From Arthrobacter luteolus NBRC 107841 (GTDB lineage: Bacteria; Actinomycetota; Actinomycetes; Actinomycetales; Micrococcaceae), in the NCBI RefSeq assembly GCF_001552075.1, contig NZ_BCQM01000003.1, positions 310,001 to 374,000 on the forward strand: a stretch of DNA of 64,000 nucleotides, read 5' to 3'. Shown piece by piece: positions 17,419-26,848 of this stretch. Positions within the stretch are counted from its first letter, which is position 1. Every line of letters starts with the position of its first letter. The position numbers were made by a program, and so were the translations under genes. Under the pieces are notes generated by a model. That model saw nothing but the letters and a program-made list of their open reading frames with translations. It searched no databases and was not told the DNA's origin.

Positions 17419-20208
17419 GTGGACGATCATCATTCGACGGGCGCCACCGCATACGCTGCGCCTTCCGCTGCTGCCGGCACCGGCCCGGACTGGCAGCCGC
17501 GTGCCGATTCCCTGTTCCTGGGCAGGGCCAGCCTTATCCAGACGATCGCTGAGAGGCTGGAACCGGATTCTCCGGCTACCGGCTGCCTGCTCATCGGCGA
17601 GGAAGGCAGCGGTAAGAGCGCACTCATGCGCCACGTCCTGCAGCTCCATGGCCAGGATGCCTACACCATCCATGTGCGGGGCTCAGCATTCGCCGGGCGC
17701 ACCCCGTTCGGGGCGCTCACCTTCCTGCTTTCCGACCTGGATCCGGAGGCCTCCTCCCACCCGGTGCTGATCCTGCGGGGCCTTACGGCTCTGGTCCGCG
17801 AACGTGCCGCTGGACGAACCATCATCCTGGCCGTGGATAACGCGGAGGAGCTGGATGAGTTTTCCGCCATGGTGCTTAGCCAGATGGTGGTGAACCGGTC
17901 CGCCCGCATGATTGCCGCGTTCCGCGACTTCAGCGCCGCCCCGTCGGAGTTCATGGGGCTGTGGCGGGAAGGGCTGCTGACCCGCCTGGACCTGGAACCC
18001 ATGCTGCCATCGGACTGCGCACACCTGCTGGAGGCCGAGCTGCGGGGGCCGGTGAGCCGGGCCGCGGCAGAGGACCTGGCCCGGATCAGCGGAGGTAATC
18101 CGAGCCGGCTGCTGGCCGCCGCCGCTGATTACCGGGACAGCGGCCGGCTGGTTCTTGCCGGCCAGGTGTGGGTGCTGGCACCCGGACGGCAGCCGGGGTT
18201 CCCGCGTCTCTACGCCGCCATGGGAATCAAATTGTCTGCCCTTGAACCTGGCCAGCGGGAACTGCTTGAGTTCCTCGCACTTGCCGGTGCCCTGCCCCTG
18301 ACCCAGGTACTGGAACACGCGGACAGCCTGGATGTGGATGCCCTGCAGGAAGCCGGGCTGCTGCTGCTCACCCATGCAGGGGTTCCGGCACTGTCCCTGG
18401 TCGACCCGACGCTGGGAACGGTCTTGCGCGCCCAGCTCGATGCAGGACGGCGGCAGGCGCTGCTGGACCGGATCCTGCCGGACCCAGCCGTCTCCCCACC
18501 GCTGCGCAGCGCGGAATGGCTGCTGTCTGCCGGGGCCAAACTAACTCCGGAACTGGCACTGTCCGCCGGCCGCGCCGCGAACGATGAGGGGGATTCCGCC
18601 GCTGCGGAGCGGTTCATCACCGCAGATCCGAACTATCTGTCGTCCCCGGCAGCGGTACTGGAGCTTGCCCGCGCGCATCTCGACCGCCGCGATTACCAGG
18701 CGGCGGCCGGCATCGTGGACCGGCACCGGCAGGCCGGCGGGGCACCCTCCGCTTCGGTCGAGAACCTGCGGCTGCTGATGGCTGAAAGCCGGGCAGGCTG
18801 CCTGGCAGCCACGGAGCAGATCAGGGACAATCTGCTGCTGCCGGCGGAAGGAACGGATACCGGGAAGCACACCTCCCTGCTTGACGAGGGTGAGCGGATG
18901 CTGGCTGTTCTGCTGGACGGCGGAATGGGCCGCGCCGAGGCCGCGCAGCTCACAGGCGAGCTGACCCTGGCCCGCGCCCGCTGTCTCTCCCAGCACGGCA
19001 AGTACACGGAATCCGCTGCCTTCCTCTCCGGCGTCTACGCCCGGGGAGACGAAAACGGGCGTGGCTTCCGGGTCCTGGTGGGGTCATGGCTCTGCGAGGC
19101 CTGGGGGATGACCGACCGGCAGGGCGATGCCCTGGAGCTGGCAGCAACTCTCTGGAACCTGCTGGCCGATGGCCTTCCACCGGATCTGGAGGAAGGCCCC
19201 GCCGCAGAGGCCAGGGCACGGCTCATCCACGTTCTGCTGGTCACCGGCGCCGTGGCGGCGGCCGCCGCCTGCCTGACTCCGGCAACCGACGCGGTGGAAC
19301 ACAGTGTCTTCGGCGGAACCGTCCGGGAAATCTGCGACGGGATGCTCCGGGCATTCGAAGGCCGGGGCCCTGCCGCGACGGCGCATTTGCTGCCTGCGCT
19401 CAGGCAGCTGGAAGTGGCGGACCCGTTCGGCATGCTGCGGACTGTCCAGTGTGCCGCGGCTTATGCCGCTGCGCTCCAGGGCCAGGACGAACGGGCCTGG
19501 GACCATCTGCGGTCCGCCGGCGCGGTATCGGGATCCCCGTCCTGGGCTGTACAACGGACGGGAGCCCACTTCGCGGTCCTTGCACAGGGGGTGCTGAAGT
19601 CTCCTGAAGCCGGACCCACGCTGGAAGAACTCGCCGCAGCGGATGAAGAACGCGGCGCCGGCTCCTATGCGCTGCTGGCCACACTGGGTGCAGTGCGCCT
19701 TGGCAGGACGGACGCTGCCCAGCAGCTGCTGGACATAGCCTCCGGGCTGCAGGGAGGCTTCGCCCGGTTCTGCGAAATATATGCAAAGGGCGCCGGCGAA
19801 TTCGATGCCCAGCTGCTGCTTCTCGCGGCCGACGCGGCCCACGCTGATGGCCACGACCTGATCGCCCGGGAAACCAGGGAACAGGCATTGGAAGTGGCCT
19901 CCGGAGCGGGCGACCGGGCCACCGTACGCTTCATCCACCGCAGCCGGCGGCTGCTTTCAGCAGAGGCAGATAACGACGGCGAGGTGGAGGACTGCCTGCG
20001 CGGATTGACCGCCCGGGAACGGGTCATCGCCCGTTCAGCCGCGAATGGAACAAGCAACAAAATCATCGCCCAGGAGCTCTCTATTTCCGTCCGCACGGTG
20101 GAAGGCCACCTCTATCAGATCTACTCCAAACTGCACGTCGGAAGCAGGCGGGAACTAGCCCGGCTCGTCGCTGCAGGCAAACCGGCTGCCGTGGCAGGTG
20201 CGCAGTAA
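17419..20208 (+). CDS. Giant LuxR-family ATPase regulator 2 (LAL-type)
   Basis: About 929 residues with the same order as its neighbour: Walker A GEEGSGKS near 58-66, Walker B ILAVDNAEELD near 137, helical repeats, and a C-terminal LuxR helix-turn-helix near 861-915 (LTARERVIARSAANGTSNKIIA, then VRTVEGHLYQIYSKLHV). The GTG at 17419 has AGAAGAGG seven bases upstream and is preferred to ATG 17392, which has no site. Its TAA stop overlaps the ATG of regulator 3 (TAATG), so translation of 2 and 3 is coupled. The HTH is the most canonical of the three. Role in exopolysaccharide control is inferred from location. Confidence 0.85.
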   Translation: MDDHHSTGATAYAAPSAAAGTGPDWQPRADSLFLGRASLIQTIAERLEPDSPATGCLLIGEEGSGKSALMRHVLQLHGQDAYTIHVRGSAFAGRTPFGALTFLLSDLDPEASSHPVLILRGLTALVRERAAGRTIILAVDNAEELDEFSAMVLSQMVVNRSARMIAAFRDFSAAPSEFMGLWREGLLTRLDLEPMLPSDCAHLLEAELRGPVSRAAAEDLARISGGNPSRLLAAAADYRDSGRLVLAGQVWVLAPGRQPGFPRLYAAMGIKLSALEPGQRELLEFLALAGALPLTQVLEHADSLDVDALQEAGLLLLTHAGVPALSLVDPTLGTVLRAQLDAGRRQALLDRILPDPAVSPPLRSAEWLLSAGAKLTPELALSAGRAANDEGDSAAAERFITADPNYLSSPAAVLELARAHLDRRDYQAAAGIVDRHRQAGGAPSASVENLRLLMAESRAGCLAATEQIRDNLLLPAEGTDTGKHTSLLDEGERMLAVLLDGGMGRAEAAQLTGELTLARARCLSQHGKYTESAAFLSGVYARGDENGRGFRVLVGSWLCEAWGMTDRQGDALELAATLWNLLADGLPPDLEEGPAAEARARLIHVLLVTGAVAAAAACLTPATDAVEHSVFGGTVREICDGMLRAFEGRGPAATAHLLPALRQLEVADPFGMLRTVQCAAAYAAALQGQDERAWDHLRSAGAVSGSPSWAVQRTGAHFAVLAQGVLKSPEAGPTLEELAAADEERGAGSYALLATLGAVRLGRTDAAQQLLDIASGLQGGFARFCEIYAKGAGEFDAQLLLLAADAAHADGHDLIARETREQALEVASGAGDRATVRFIHRSRRLLSAEADNDGEVEDCLRGLTARERVIARSAANGTSNKIIAQELSISVRTVEGHLYQIYSKLHVGSRRELARLVAAGKPAAVAGAQ

Positions 20209-22943
20209 TGGCGGGCCAGGTAAAGCAGCCGGCGTTCCTTCGCGCTGCCGAAGCGGAAGACATCGCAAGCCGGCTCCTGGACCCGGTGCTGCGCGGCGTC
20301 GTCGTACTGGCGCCGGAAGGCATGGGCAAGAGTGCACTGGCGGAGGAAGTCCTGTCACGGCTGGACGGGATAGTCACCGTCTACCGGATCCACGGAAGCC
20401 CCGTGCTCTCCCGGATCTCCTACGGCGTGCTTACGCCCTTTATGGAGCCCGCGGCGGCAGAGGACCTGGAATCCCCGCTCGTGGTGCTGCGGAACATCCG
20501 CCGTTACTTCCGGGTCCGTGCCGAAGCCGGGCATCCTCAGGCGCTGCTGATGGTCGACGACGCCCATCACCTGGATGAGGCATCCAGCCACATCCTCGTC
20601 CAGCTGGCCATGTCCGGGGAGCTCCGGCTCGTCGTCCTCTCGCGCAGCCGCGGCGTCCACATGCAGGAACTTCTCTCCCTCGCCCGGGACGGACTGATGT
20701 CCAGGTTCGATCTGCAGCCGCTGCCGCTGGAAGCTGTTCATGAACTCTGTGTGCAGCAGCTTGGCGGACCGGTGCTCACCGCGTCCAGCGCGGTCCTCGC
20801 GCAGATCTCGGGCGGTAATCCGCTTTACGTCAAGGCGCTGATCACGGGTGCCCGGCGCCGCGGCGAGCTGCTGCTGCGCAACGAGTGCTGGTATCTGCGT
20901 TCACTTCCCGGTGGCTTGGAACCAACGGCCCAGGACCTCGCCAAGCGGCTGCTGGCCGGCCGCACCCCGCCGGAACGGACCGTGCTCGAAACCGTGGCGT
21001 TGGCCGGCGTCCTGTCCCGCTCCGCACTGGCGGCGCTGACGGACCAGGAAACCGTGCAGACCCTGGTCGATGATGGCTACCTGGAACCCGTCTCAGATTT
21101 TCCGGAGCAGCTCGGGATGGCGCAGGCACTGCACGCGGATGCCATCCGCAGCCTGGTGCCACCCATGCGCAGCATCGAGATCAGAGAAAATCTGCTGGGG
21201 GAGGGCGGAGCCGCGGAACGGATTCCGCAGTCCCCGCGGCATTTGGGATGGGCACTGGACTGCGGTGAAGACCCGCAGGATGCCGCTCTGGTACAAGGTG
21301 CGCGGGCCGCGAATGCTGCCGGGGACTCCGAGCTGGCGCTGCGGCTCGCGCAAGCGGTCCGCCCTGGCACTTTCTCGGCCCGGGCGAACGTGGAGGCGGC
21401 CGCGGCCCACCTGGCCCTGGGCAATTTTCCCGACGCCTGGGCCGGCCTGGATGACGCCGTCAGCACGGCACCGGATACCGCCACCCTGGATTTCGCGGTA
21501 TTGGCAACTGCGCAGCTGGCAGCGGGCTCTGATCAGACGGGGGACCGGATCCGCATGTTGGCCGGTGCCTGGGCTGCCCGCGATGCGGAACTTGCCGGAC
21601 TCCAGGCACGGGACAAGCGGACCGCCTGGCTGGCGGCGGGTGAAAGCGTCCTGGAGCTGTGGGCGCGGGTGGCTGACGGTAATCTGCTGGCCCAAGGCGC
21701 ATCTGCGGCTGCCACCATGGACCTGCTGGAGGCCGAAAGCCTCCGGACGGCGGCGGAGGAGGAATCCCCCGCGCTGCATGAGTTCAAGGCACTGGGTTTC
21801 GCTCTTGTCTCGGAAGTCCGTACCGCCGCCGGCGCCGCCCACGAAGCCGTGACTGCCGCGCACCAGGCACAGGACGAACTGCTGCAGGAGCCGCTGGCTC
21901 GAAGCAGCGTGCGGGGTAGCCTGTTCCTCCGGCGGAGCTTTGCACTGCTGCACGGTGGCCGGTTTGAGAAGCTCAGCCAGTTACTGGCCGCAGAACTGGA
22001 GACCGCTGACCCGCATCACCTCCTGGCCTTCGGAGGCACCATCGGGGTGCTTGAGGGAGCGCTCGAAATACATCAGGGCCGCTACCGTGAGGGACTGCGG
22101 CGGCTTCGGCCCGCAATCGAAGCTCTGCGGGCACGCGATCCGGAACGGCTGCTGCCCTACGCCCTGGCCGTGGCTGGCTACGTGGCTGCCGTAGTGGACG
22201 ACACCGGTCCGGCTGCCCGGTTCGCCGGCGAGCTGCGCGGGGTGGGCTATGCCGGCCCCCGTGCCCTGTCGCTGACGGCCCGGGCGTTCGCCGCTGCAGC
22301 CCTCGCGCCGCAGGGTTCGGAGGAGCCTCCGCCGCCCCTGGTGCGCGAACTGGCGGCCGAAGCCCGGGAACTTGGGCAATATGCGGCGGAGAAAGACATC
22401 CTGGAGCTGGCGATGGCAATCGGCGACCTGAAACAGGCCCGCCGCCTGGTGGACCTGACCGACTCCTTCGAAGGCGGCGAGGCTGCTGCACTGCATGCCT
22501 ATGCCGCTGCCGTCGCTGCGGATAACCCTGAACGCATGGTGGCGGCCGCAGACGAAGCGGTCCGCCGCAGGAAATTCCTGGTGGCCGTCGAATGCATCGG
22601 CCATGCCATCCGGTATTACGGGGCGCATAACAACCTGCGCCGGCAGCGGGCCCTGATTCAGCAGCTGCGGCGGCGCCGGGACGAACTCGCCGGGGTAACC
22701 GTTTCCTATCTCAGTCCCAGCGTTCATCAGGTACGCCTGACCAAAAGGGAGCACGAGATAGTGAAACTGCTGCTGGAAGGCGCGAGCACCAAGGATGTTG
22801 CCACCCGTTTTACGCTTTCCCAGCGCACAGTCGAGGGGCATGTCTACCGGATCTACGTAAAGCTCGGGATCAGCAAGCGCACGGAGCTCGAAGCCGTGTA
22901 CCGGGCGCTGGAAGCCGAGCCCAGGGTGCCCGCCGGACACTAG
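20208..22943 (+). CDS. Giant LuxR-family ATPase regulator 3 (LAL-type)
   Basis: 911 residues. The P-loop reads APEGMGKS near residues 36-43, where the usual first glycine is alanine; Walker B is LLMVDDAHHLD near 112-122. Helical repeats fill the middle, and a LuxR helix-turn-helix lies near 843-897 (LTKREHEIVKLLLEGASTKD, then RTVEGHVYRIYVKLGI). The start overlaps the previous stop by one base, so it depends on regulator 2 translation. A strong hairpin follows the gene at 22967-23009. Divergence between the three paralogues in the ATPase and HTH suggests different signals or targets rather than redundancy. Confidence 0.85.
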   Translation: MAGQVKQPAFLRAAEAEDIASRLLDPVLRGVVVLAPEGMGKSALAEEVLSRLDGIVTVYRIHGSPVLSRISYGVLTPFMEPAAAEDLESPLVVLRNIRRYFRVRAEAGHPQALLMVDDAHHLDEASSHILVQLAMSGELRLVVLSRSRGVHMQELLSLARDGLMSRFDLQPLPLEAVHELCVQQLGGPVLTASSAVLAQISGGNPLYVKALITGARRRGELLLRNECWYLRSLPGGLEPTAQDLAKRLLAGRTPPERTVLETVALAGVLSRSALAALTDQETVQTLVDDGYLEPVSDFPEQLGMAQALHADAIRSLVPPMRSIEIRENLLGEGGAAERIPQSPRHLGWALDCGEDPQDAALVQGARAANAAGDSELALRLAQAVRPGTFSARANVEAAAAHLALGNFPDAWAGLDDAVSTAPDTATLDFAVLATAQLAAGSDQTGDRIRMLAGAWAARDAELAGLQARDKRTAWLAAGESVLELWARVADGNLLAQGASAAATMDLLEAESLRTAAEEESPALHEFKALGFALVSEVRTAAGAAHEAVTAAHQAQDELLQEPLARSSVRGSLFLRRSFALLHGGRFEKLSQLLAAELETADPHHLLAFGGTIGVLEGALEIHQGRYREGLRRLRPAIEALRARDPERLLPYALAVAGYVAAVVDDTGPAARFAGELRGVGYAGPRALSLTARAFAAAALAPQGSEEPPPPLVRELAAEARELGQYAAEKDILELAMAIGDLKQARRLVDLTDSFEGGEAAALHAYAAAVAADNPERMVAAADEAVRRRKFLVAVECIGHAIRYYGAHNNLRRQRALIQQLRRRRDELAGVTVSYLSPSVHQVRLTKREHEIVKLLLEGASTKDVATRFTLSQRTVEGHVYRIYVKLGISKRTELEAVYRALEAEPRVPAGH

Positions 22944-22966
22944 CCTGGAGCCAGCAAAACGTCATA

Positions 22967-23009
22967 ACCAGTGTGCCGCAGCGCGTTACGCGTGCTGCGG
23001 CACACTGGT
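22967..23009 (+). terminator. Long perfect hairpin after the regulator genes
   Basis: ACCAGTGTGCCGCAGC (22967-22982) pairs perfectly with GCTGCGGCACACTGGT (22994-23009), 16 base pairs around an 11-base loop that can itself pair GCG/CGC. It starts 24 bases after the stop of regulator 3. There is no U-run, so it may be a Rho-independent-like stop or an RNA-stabilising or processing hairpin. Confidence 0.6.
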
Positions 23010-23178
23010 GCCGGAAGCCCCGCAAGTAGCACCGGCGCCGGCGGCAGGTAGCGTGCCCGGATGGTTAGGTGAATAGGGTTCTTTTTAGGGTGCCTGCTAC
23101 TGGTGCAGCACCTCGGCATCTGGCATTTACTGAACGAGTCAGTTTGGAAGTGCAAAGAAGTGCAAAAGAAGGTCTCCC
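23010..23178 (+). promoter_or_regulatory. Promoter region of the sugar transferase with CAAGTAGC box
   Basis: CAAGTAGC (23023-23030) and a GGTAGCGTGCCCGGAT segment (23045-23060) resemble the TGTAGCAGTGCCCGAT segment at 14471-14486. A TAGGGT element (about 23075) lies ahead of an AT-richer leader. Direct GAAGTGCAAA copies occur at 23149-23166, just before a strong AAAGAAGG ribosome binding site. Confidence 0.4.
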
Positions 23179-23355
23179 ATGCGCGGCTCACCTGCGTTCC
23201 CCCCAAGCGGAGCTCGGATCCCTGGTTTCAACCGGCCAACACCGGAAATGAAACCTCCACATGCGGAGCCGGCGGCGTCGAAGTCTGCTGAGACCCAGAC
23301 TTCCCCCCAGCCGTCGCCGGCTCCTTCCCTGCTTCCGCTTTGGGCGGCGTGCTGA
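23179..23355 (+). CDS. 58-codon leader ORF coupled to the sugar transferase
   Basis: An ATG with AAAGAAGG eight bases upstream, a much better site than the downstream gene has, opens a 58-residue Pro/Ser-rich frame (MRGSPAFPPSG to LPLWAAC). Its TGA ends one base before the ATG of the sugar transferase and in a different frame. It may be a translated leader that lets ribosomes reinitiate on the enzyme gene. It might instead be the true N-terminus displaced by a sequencing indel. It has no recognisable domain. Confidence 0.4.
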   Translation: MRGSPAFPPSGARIPGFNRPTPEMKPPHAEPAASKSAETQTSPQPSPAPSLLPLWAAC

Positions 23356-23356
23356 A

Positions 23357-24937
23357 ATGGCACCCCTGAACACACGCTCCGTCCGGGCCAGGCCCAATCG
23401 ACACAGTCCGCACGGACACGAGGCGCTGACACCGCCGCCGCTCGGCTTCCCACCCCGGACAGACATCATTACGGAGAGCTGGGCGGCGGCCCAGCCCCGG
23501 CCCAGGACCAAAGCTCCTGAGGACCGGTGGCGCCGCCAATACCGGGCCGGCCTGATCAGCACCGACTTCGTGGTGACCGTCCTGGCCCTCGCCGCAGGGT
23601 GGGCAGCAGTCATCACCCTGACTAACCGGGGTTTCACAGCGGAAGCCCTGCGTCATGTGGGTTTCCTCCTCCTGCTGCTGTTCGCCTGGAACATAGGGCT
23701 GGCCGTATACCGGACGAGGGAAGAGCGCCTCCTCGGAATCGGTGTGGACGAGTACAAGCGGATCGCCACGGCAACCCTCAGGATGTTCGGCGGTGTGGCC
23801 CTGGCCATGGTGCTGCTGCAGCGGGATATTTCCAGCACTGTCCTCGCCGTCTCGCTGCCGCTGGGACTTGGCGGGCTTTTCCTGGGCCGGTGGTGCTGGC
23901 GCAAATGGTTGAATTCGCAGCGCCGGCTGGGCCATTACCTATCCCGGGTGGTGGTTTTCGGCTGTTCCGAGGATGTTGCGTATGTGGTGAAACAGGTGTC
24001 GGCCCACGCCTCCGCCACCTACCAGGTAGCGGGCCTTGTGGTTCCCGGCGGGCCGGGACCGGAGCTGGACGGCGTCCTTGAAGCCGGGCTTCCGCTGGCC
24101 ACGGATCCGGAAGAAATCACCGAGCAGGTCCGTGCCCTTGGAGCCAACGCGGTGATCGTGGCGGGCCCGGTTCCGGGCGGCAACCGCTACATCCGTGAAC
24201 TGGGCTGGCGGCTGGAAAACACAGCGACGGAGTTGATCCTCGCATCGAGCCTGACCAATGTGGCTGGACCCCGGATCCATTGGCGTCCGGTTGAGGGATT
24301 GCCCCTGATGCATGTGGAACTGCCGCAGTACAGCGGTGGAAAACACGTACTCAAACGCTGCCTGGACATTGGGCTTGCCTCGGTGGCGCTGGTGGGACTG
24401 GCACCGGTCTTCGCAGCGCTGTTCCTGATCGTGCACTTTGACAGCAAAGGGCCCGTGATCTTCCGCCAGCAGCGTGTGGGTGTGCGGGGCCGCACGTTCC
24501 AGATGCTGAAGTTCCGGTCCATGGTGGTGGATGCAGAGCAGCGCCTGGCGGGCCTGAAGAACCGGAACCAGGGTGCAGGTGTCCTGTTTAAGCTCAAACA
24601 CGATCCTCGGGTAACTCGGTGCGGGCGGTGGATGCGCCGGTTCTCCCTGGATGAACTGCCTCAGCTGTGGAACGTGCTGCGTGGGGACATGTCCCTGGTC
24701 GGGCCGCGTCCGCCCCTGCCGTCCGAGGTCAAGGGTTATCAGGGCTCCACACACCGCCGCCTGCTGATCAAGCCCGGGCTGACCGGTCTGTGGCAGATCA
24801 ATGGACGGTCCAATCTGGCCTGGGACGAGTCGATCCGCCTCGATCTGTTCTACGTTGAGAACTGGTCGCTGACCGGTGACCTGATGATCATGTGGCGCAC
24901 GGTCAGGGTGATGGTCCAGCCCGAAGGCGCCTACTGA
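23357..24937 (+). CDS. Exopolysaccharide polyprenyl-phosphate sugar-1-phosphate transferase
   Basis: About 526 residues: N-terminal membrane helices (near residues 60-170), a CoA-binding-like central domain, then the bacterial sugar transferase domain near 325-526. The latter includes HVLKRCLDIGLA, the KFRSM motif, DELPQLWNVLRGDMSLVGPRPP and KPGLTGLWQINGR, all typical of WcaJ/WbaP-type enzymes. It transfers a sugar-1-phosphate from a nucleotide sugar to undecaprenyl phosphate, the first step of repeat-unit assembly. The start at 23357 is uncertain; an in-frame ATG at 23261 would add an Arg-rich stretch, which is less natural. The enzyme links the surrounding polymerase, glycosyltransferase and acetyltransferase genes into one pathway. 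Confidence 0.88.
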   Translation: MAPLNTRSVRARPNRHSPHGHEALTPPPLGFPPRTDIITESWAAAQPRPRTKAPEDRWRRQYRAGLISTDFVVTVLALAAGWAAVITLTNRGFTAEALRHVGFLLLLLFAWNIGLAVYRTREERLLGIGVDEYKRIATATLRMFGGVALAMVLLQRDISSTVLAVSLPLGLGGLFLGRWCWRKWLNSQRRLGHYLSRVVVFGCSEDVAYVVKQVSAHASATYQVAGLVVPGGPGPELDGVLEAGLPLATDPEEITEQVRALGANAVIVAGPVPGGNRYIRELGWRLENTATELILASSLTNVAGPRIHWRPVEGLPLMHVELPQYSGGKHVLKRCLDIGLASVALVGLAPVFAALFLIVHFDSKGPVIFRQQRVGVRGRTFQMLKFRSMVVDAEQRLAGLKNRNQGAGVLFKLKHDPRVTRCGRWMRRFSLDELPQLWNVLRGDMSLVGPRPPLPSEVKGYQGSTHRRLLIKPGLTGLWQINGRSNLAWDESIRLDLFYVENWSLTGDLMIMWRTVRVMVQPEGAY

Positions 24938-25051
24938 GACGCAAACTTAGGCGAGACTCAGATGCCTTAGTACCTCCGCCGTGGGATGATTAGGTCAGAC
25001 TTGTCTTGCGTAATCTCGCCGCAGGATGCCCCCAGCAGAGGAGAACCGACC

Positions 25052-26368
25052 GTGTCTGTGGTTTCGACCCCCGCCACCCTGCACCTAGCTTCCGGGCCAT
25101 TGGACAACGCGGAAGTGGTCCGGATCCGAAATGACTTTCCCATCCTGGACCAGGATGTCAACGGGCGCCGGCTGGTCTATCTGGATTCGGGAGCGACGTC
25201 GCAGAATCCGCTGAGCGTGATCGAGGCTGAGCAGGAGTTCTACGAACAGCGCAACTCCGCGGTGCACCGCGGAGCCCACACCCTTGCCGTTTCCGCCACG
25301 GACGTATTTGAAGACGCACGCGGCACGGTTGCAGGCTTCATTAACGCCGCTCCGGAAGAGGTTGTCTGGACCTCCAACGCCACGGAGGCACTAAACCTGG
25401 TCACCTACGCGTTTTCCAACGCCACAGCGGGACGCGGGGGAGAAGCAGCCCGGCGCTTCGCCCTCGGTCCGGGGGACGAGATCGTGGTGACCGAGATGGA
25501 ACACCACGCCAACCTGATTCCGTGGCAGGAACTGGCACTGCGCACCGGGGCTGAACTGCGCTGGATTCCCGTGGACGACTCCGGGGCCCTGCGGCTGGAG
25601 GAAGCCGAGAAACTGATCGGTGACCGGACCAAGGTGCTGGCGTTCACCCACGCTTCCAATGTCCTGGGAACCATCAACCCGGTGGGAACCCTGGTGGATA
25701 TGGCCCGCCGGCATGGCGCGCTGGTGGTTTTGGACGCCTGCCAGTCCGTTCCGCACCTGCCCGTGGACGTAAAGGCGCTGGACGTGGACTTCGCAGCGTT
25801 CTCGGGCCACAAGATGCTTGCGCCTACCGGGATCGGTGTGCTGTACGGCAAGGCCGAACTGCTCAATGCCATGCCGCCGTTCCTGACCGGCGGGTCCATG
25901 ATCACCACTGTGACGATGGAGAAGGCGGAGTACCTGCCCGCCCCGCAGCGATTCGAGGCTGGGACACAGCGGATTTCCCAGGCCATGGCCCTGGGCGCGG
26001 CCGTCAACTACCTGCAGGAGACCGGCATGGACCGGATCCACGCGTGGGAAGCGCAGCTGGGCCAGCGGCTGGTCACCGGGCTGGAGCGGATTGACGGAGT
26101 TACGGTGCTGGGCCCTCCAGCAGGGGTGGAGCGGATTGGGCTGGCGGCCTTCGACGTCGCTGGTGTCCATTCGCACGACGTCGGCCAGTTCCTCGATGAC
26201 AAGGGCATTGCCGTGCGGGTGGGCCACCATTGCGCCCAGCCGCTGCACCGCCGGCTGGGGCTTGTCTCCAGCACCCGTGCCAGCACCTACATTTACAACA
26301 CCACGGAAGACGTTGATGCGCTGCTTGAAGCAGTGGCCGGCGTCCGTCCATTCTTTGGAGTGAAATAG
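25052..26368 (+). CDS. sufS: SufS-type cysteine desulfurase
   Basis: 438 residues of a PLP-dependent class V aminotransferase-fold enzyme. The Schiff-base lysine lies in SGHKM near residue 254 and the persulfide-forming cysteine in RVGHHCAQP near residue 394, the signature of group II desulfurases. It removes sulfur from cysteine for Fe-S cluster assembly and passes it to SufU, encoded two bases downstream. The GTG at 25052 is chosen because GAGGAGAA precedes it; an upstream ATG at 24986 lies in the promoter-like region. The usual sufBCD genes are not beside it in this window. Confidence 0.93.
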   Translation: MSVVSTPATLHLASGPLDNAEVVRIRNDFPILDQDVNGRRLVYLDSGATSQNPLSVIEAEQEFYEQRNSAVHRGAHTLAVSATDVFEDARGTVAGFINAAPEEVVWTSNATEALNLVTYAFSNATAGRGGEAARRFALGPGDEIVVTEMEHHANLIPWQELALRTGAELRWIPVDDSGALRLEEAEKLIGDRTKVLAFTHASNVLGTINPVGTLVDMARRHGALVVLDACQSVPHLPVDVKALDVDFAAFSGHKMLAPTGIGVLYGKAELLNAMPPFLTGGSMITTVTMEKAEYLPAPQRFEAGTQRISQAMALGAAVNYLQETGMDRIHAWEAQLGQRLVTGLERIDGVTVLGPPAGVERIGLAAFDVAGVHSHDVGQFLDDKGIAVRVGHHCAQPLHRRLGLVSSTRASTYIYNTTEDVDALLEAVAGVRPFFGVK

Positions 26369-26370
26369 CC

Positions 26371-26835
26371 ATGAGCTCGGACCTGGAGCAGCTTTACCAG
26401 CAAATCATCCTGGAGCACGCCAAGCTGCGGCACGGTGAAGGTTTGGTGGACCCTCCGGAAGGAACCGCCAAGGGGGAGTCACACCAGCTCAACCCGACCT
26501 GCGGTGATGAGATCACTCTGCGCGCGGCGCTGGACAATGCAGCAGAAAACGGTGCAACGGTTGGCGGGATCAGCTGGGAAGGCCAGGGATGTTCCATCTC
26601 CATGGCATCCGCCTCTGTCGTCACCGGACTGGCCGCAGGCCTGCCCCGCGACGAGGTGGTGGGCCTGGTGGAGAACTTCCGGGAAGTGATGCGTTCGCGC
26701 GGAACGGTTGAAGCTGACGAGGAGGTGCTCGGCGACGCCGCGGCCTTCTCCGGGGTGTCCCGCTACCCGGCGCGGGTGAAGTGCGCCATGCTCGCGTGGG
26801 TTGCGCTGGAGGAAGCTGTTCAGACCGCCCAGTAG
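26371..26835 (+). CDS. sufU: SufU-type Fe-S assembly sulfurtransferase
   Basis: 154 residues with the three zinc/sulfur cysteines of SufU: NPTCGDE (Cys44), GQGCSIS (Cys74) and RVKCAML (Cys138), plus Asp46. The 18-21 residue insertion relative to IscU that is typical of Gram-positive SufU is present. It accepts persulfide sulfur from SufS and supplies the SufBCD scaffold. It is co-transcribed with sufS with a two-base gap. Confidence 0.93.
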   Translation: MSSDLEQLYQQIILEHAKLRHGEGLVDPPEGTAKGESHQLNPTCGDEITLRAALDNAAENGATVGGISWEGQGCSISMASASVVTGLAAGLPRDEVVGLVENFREVMRSRGTVEADEEVLGDAAAFSGVSRYPARVKCAMLAWVALEEAVQTAQ

Positions 26836-26848
26836 CTGCGCGCAGACG

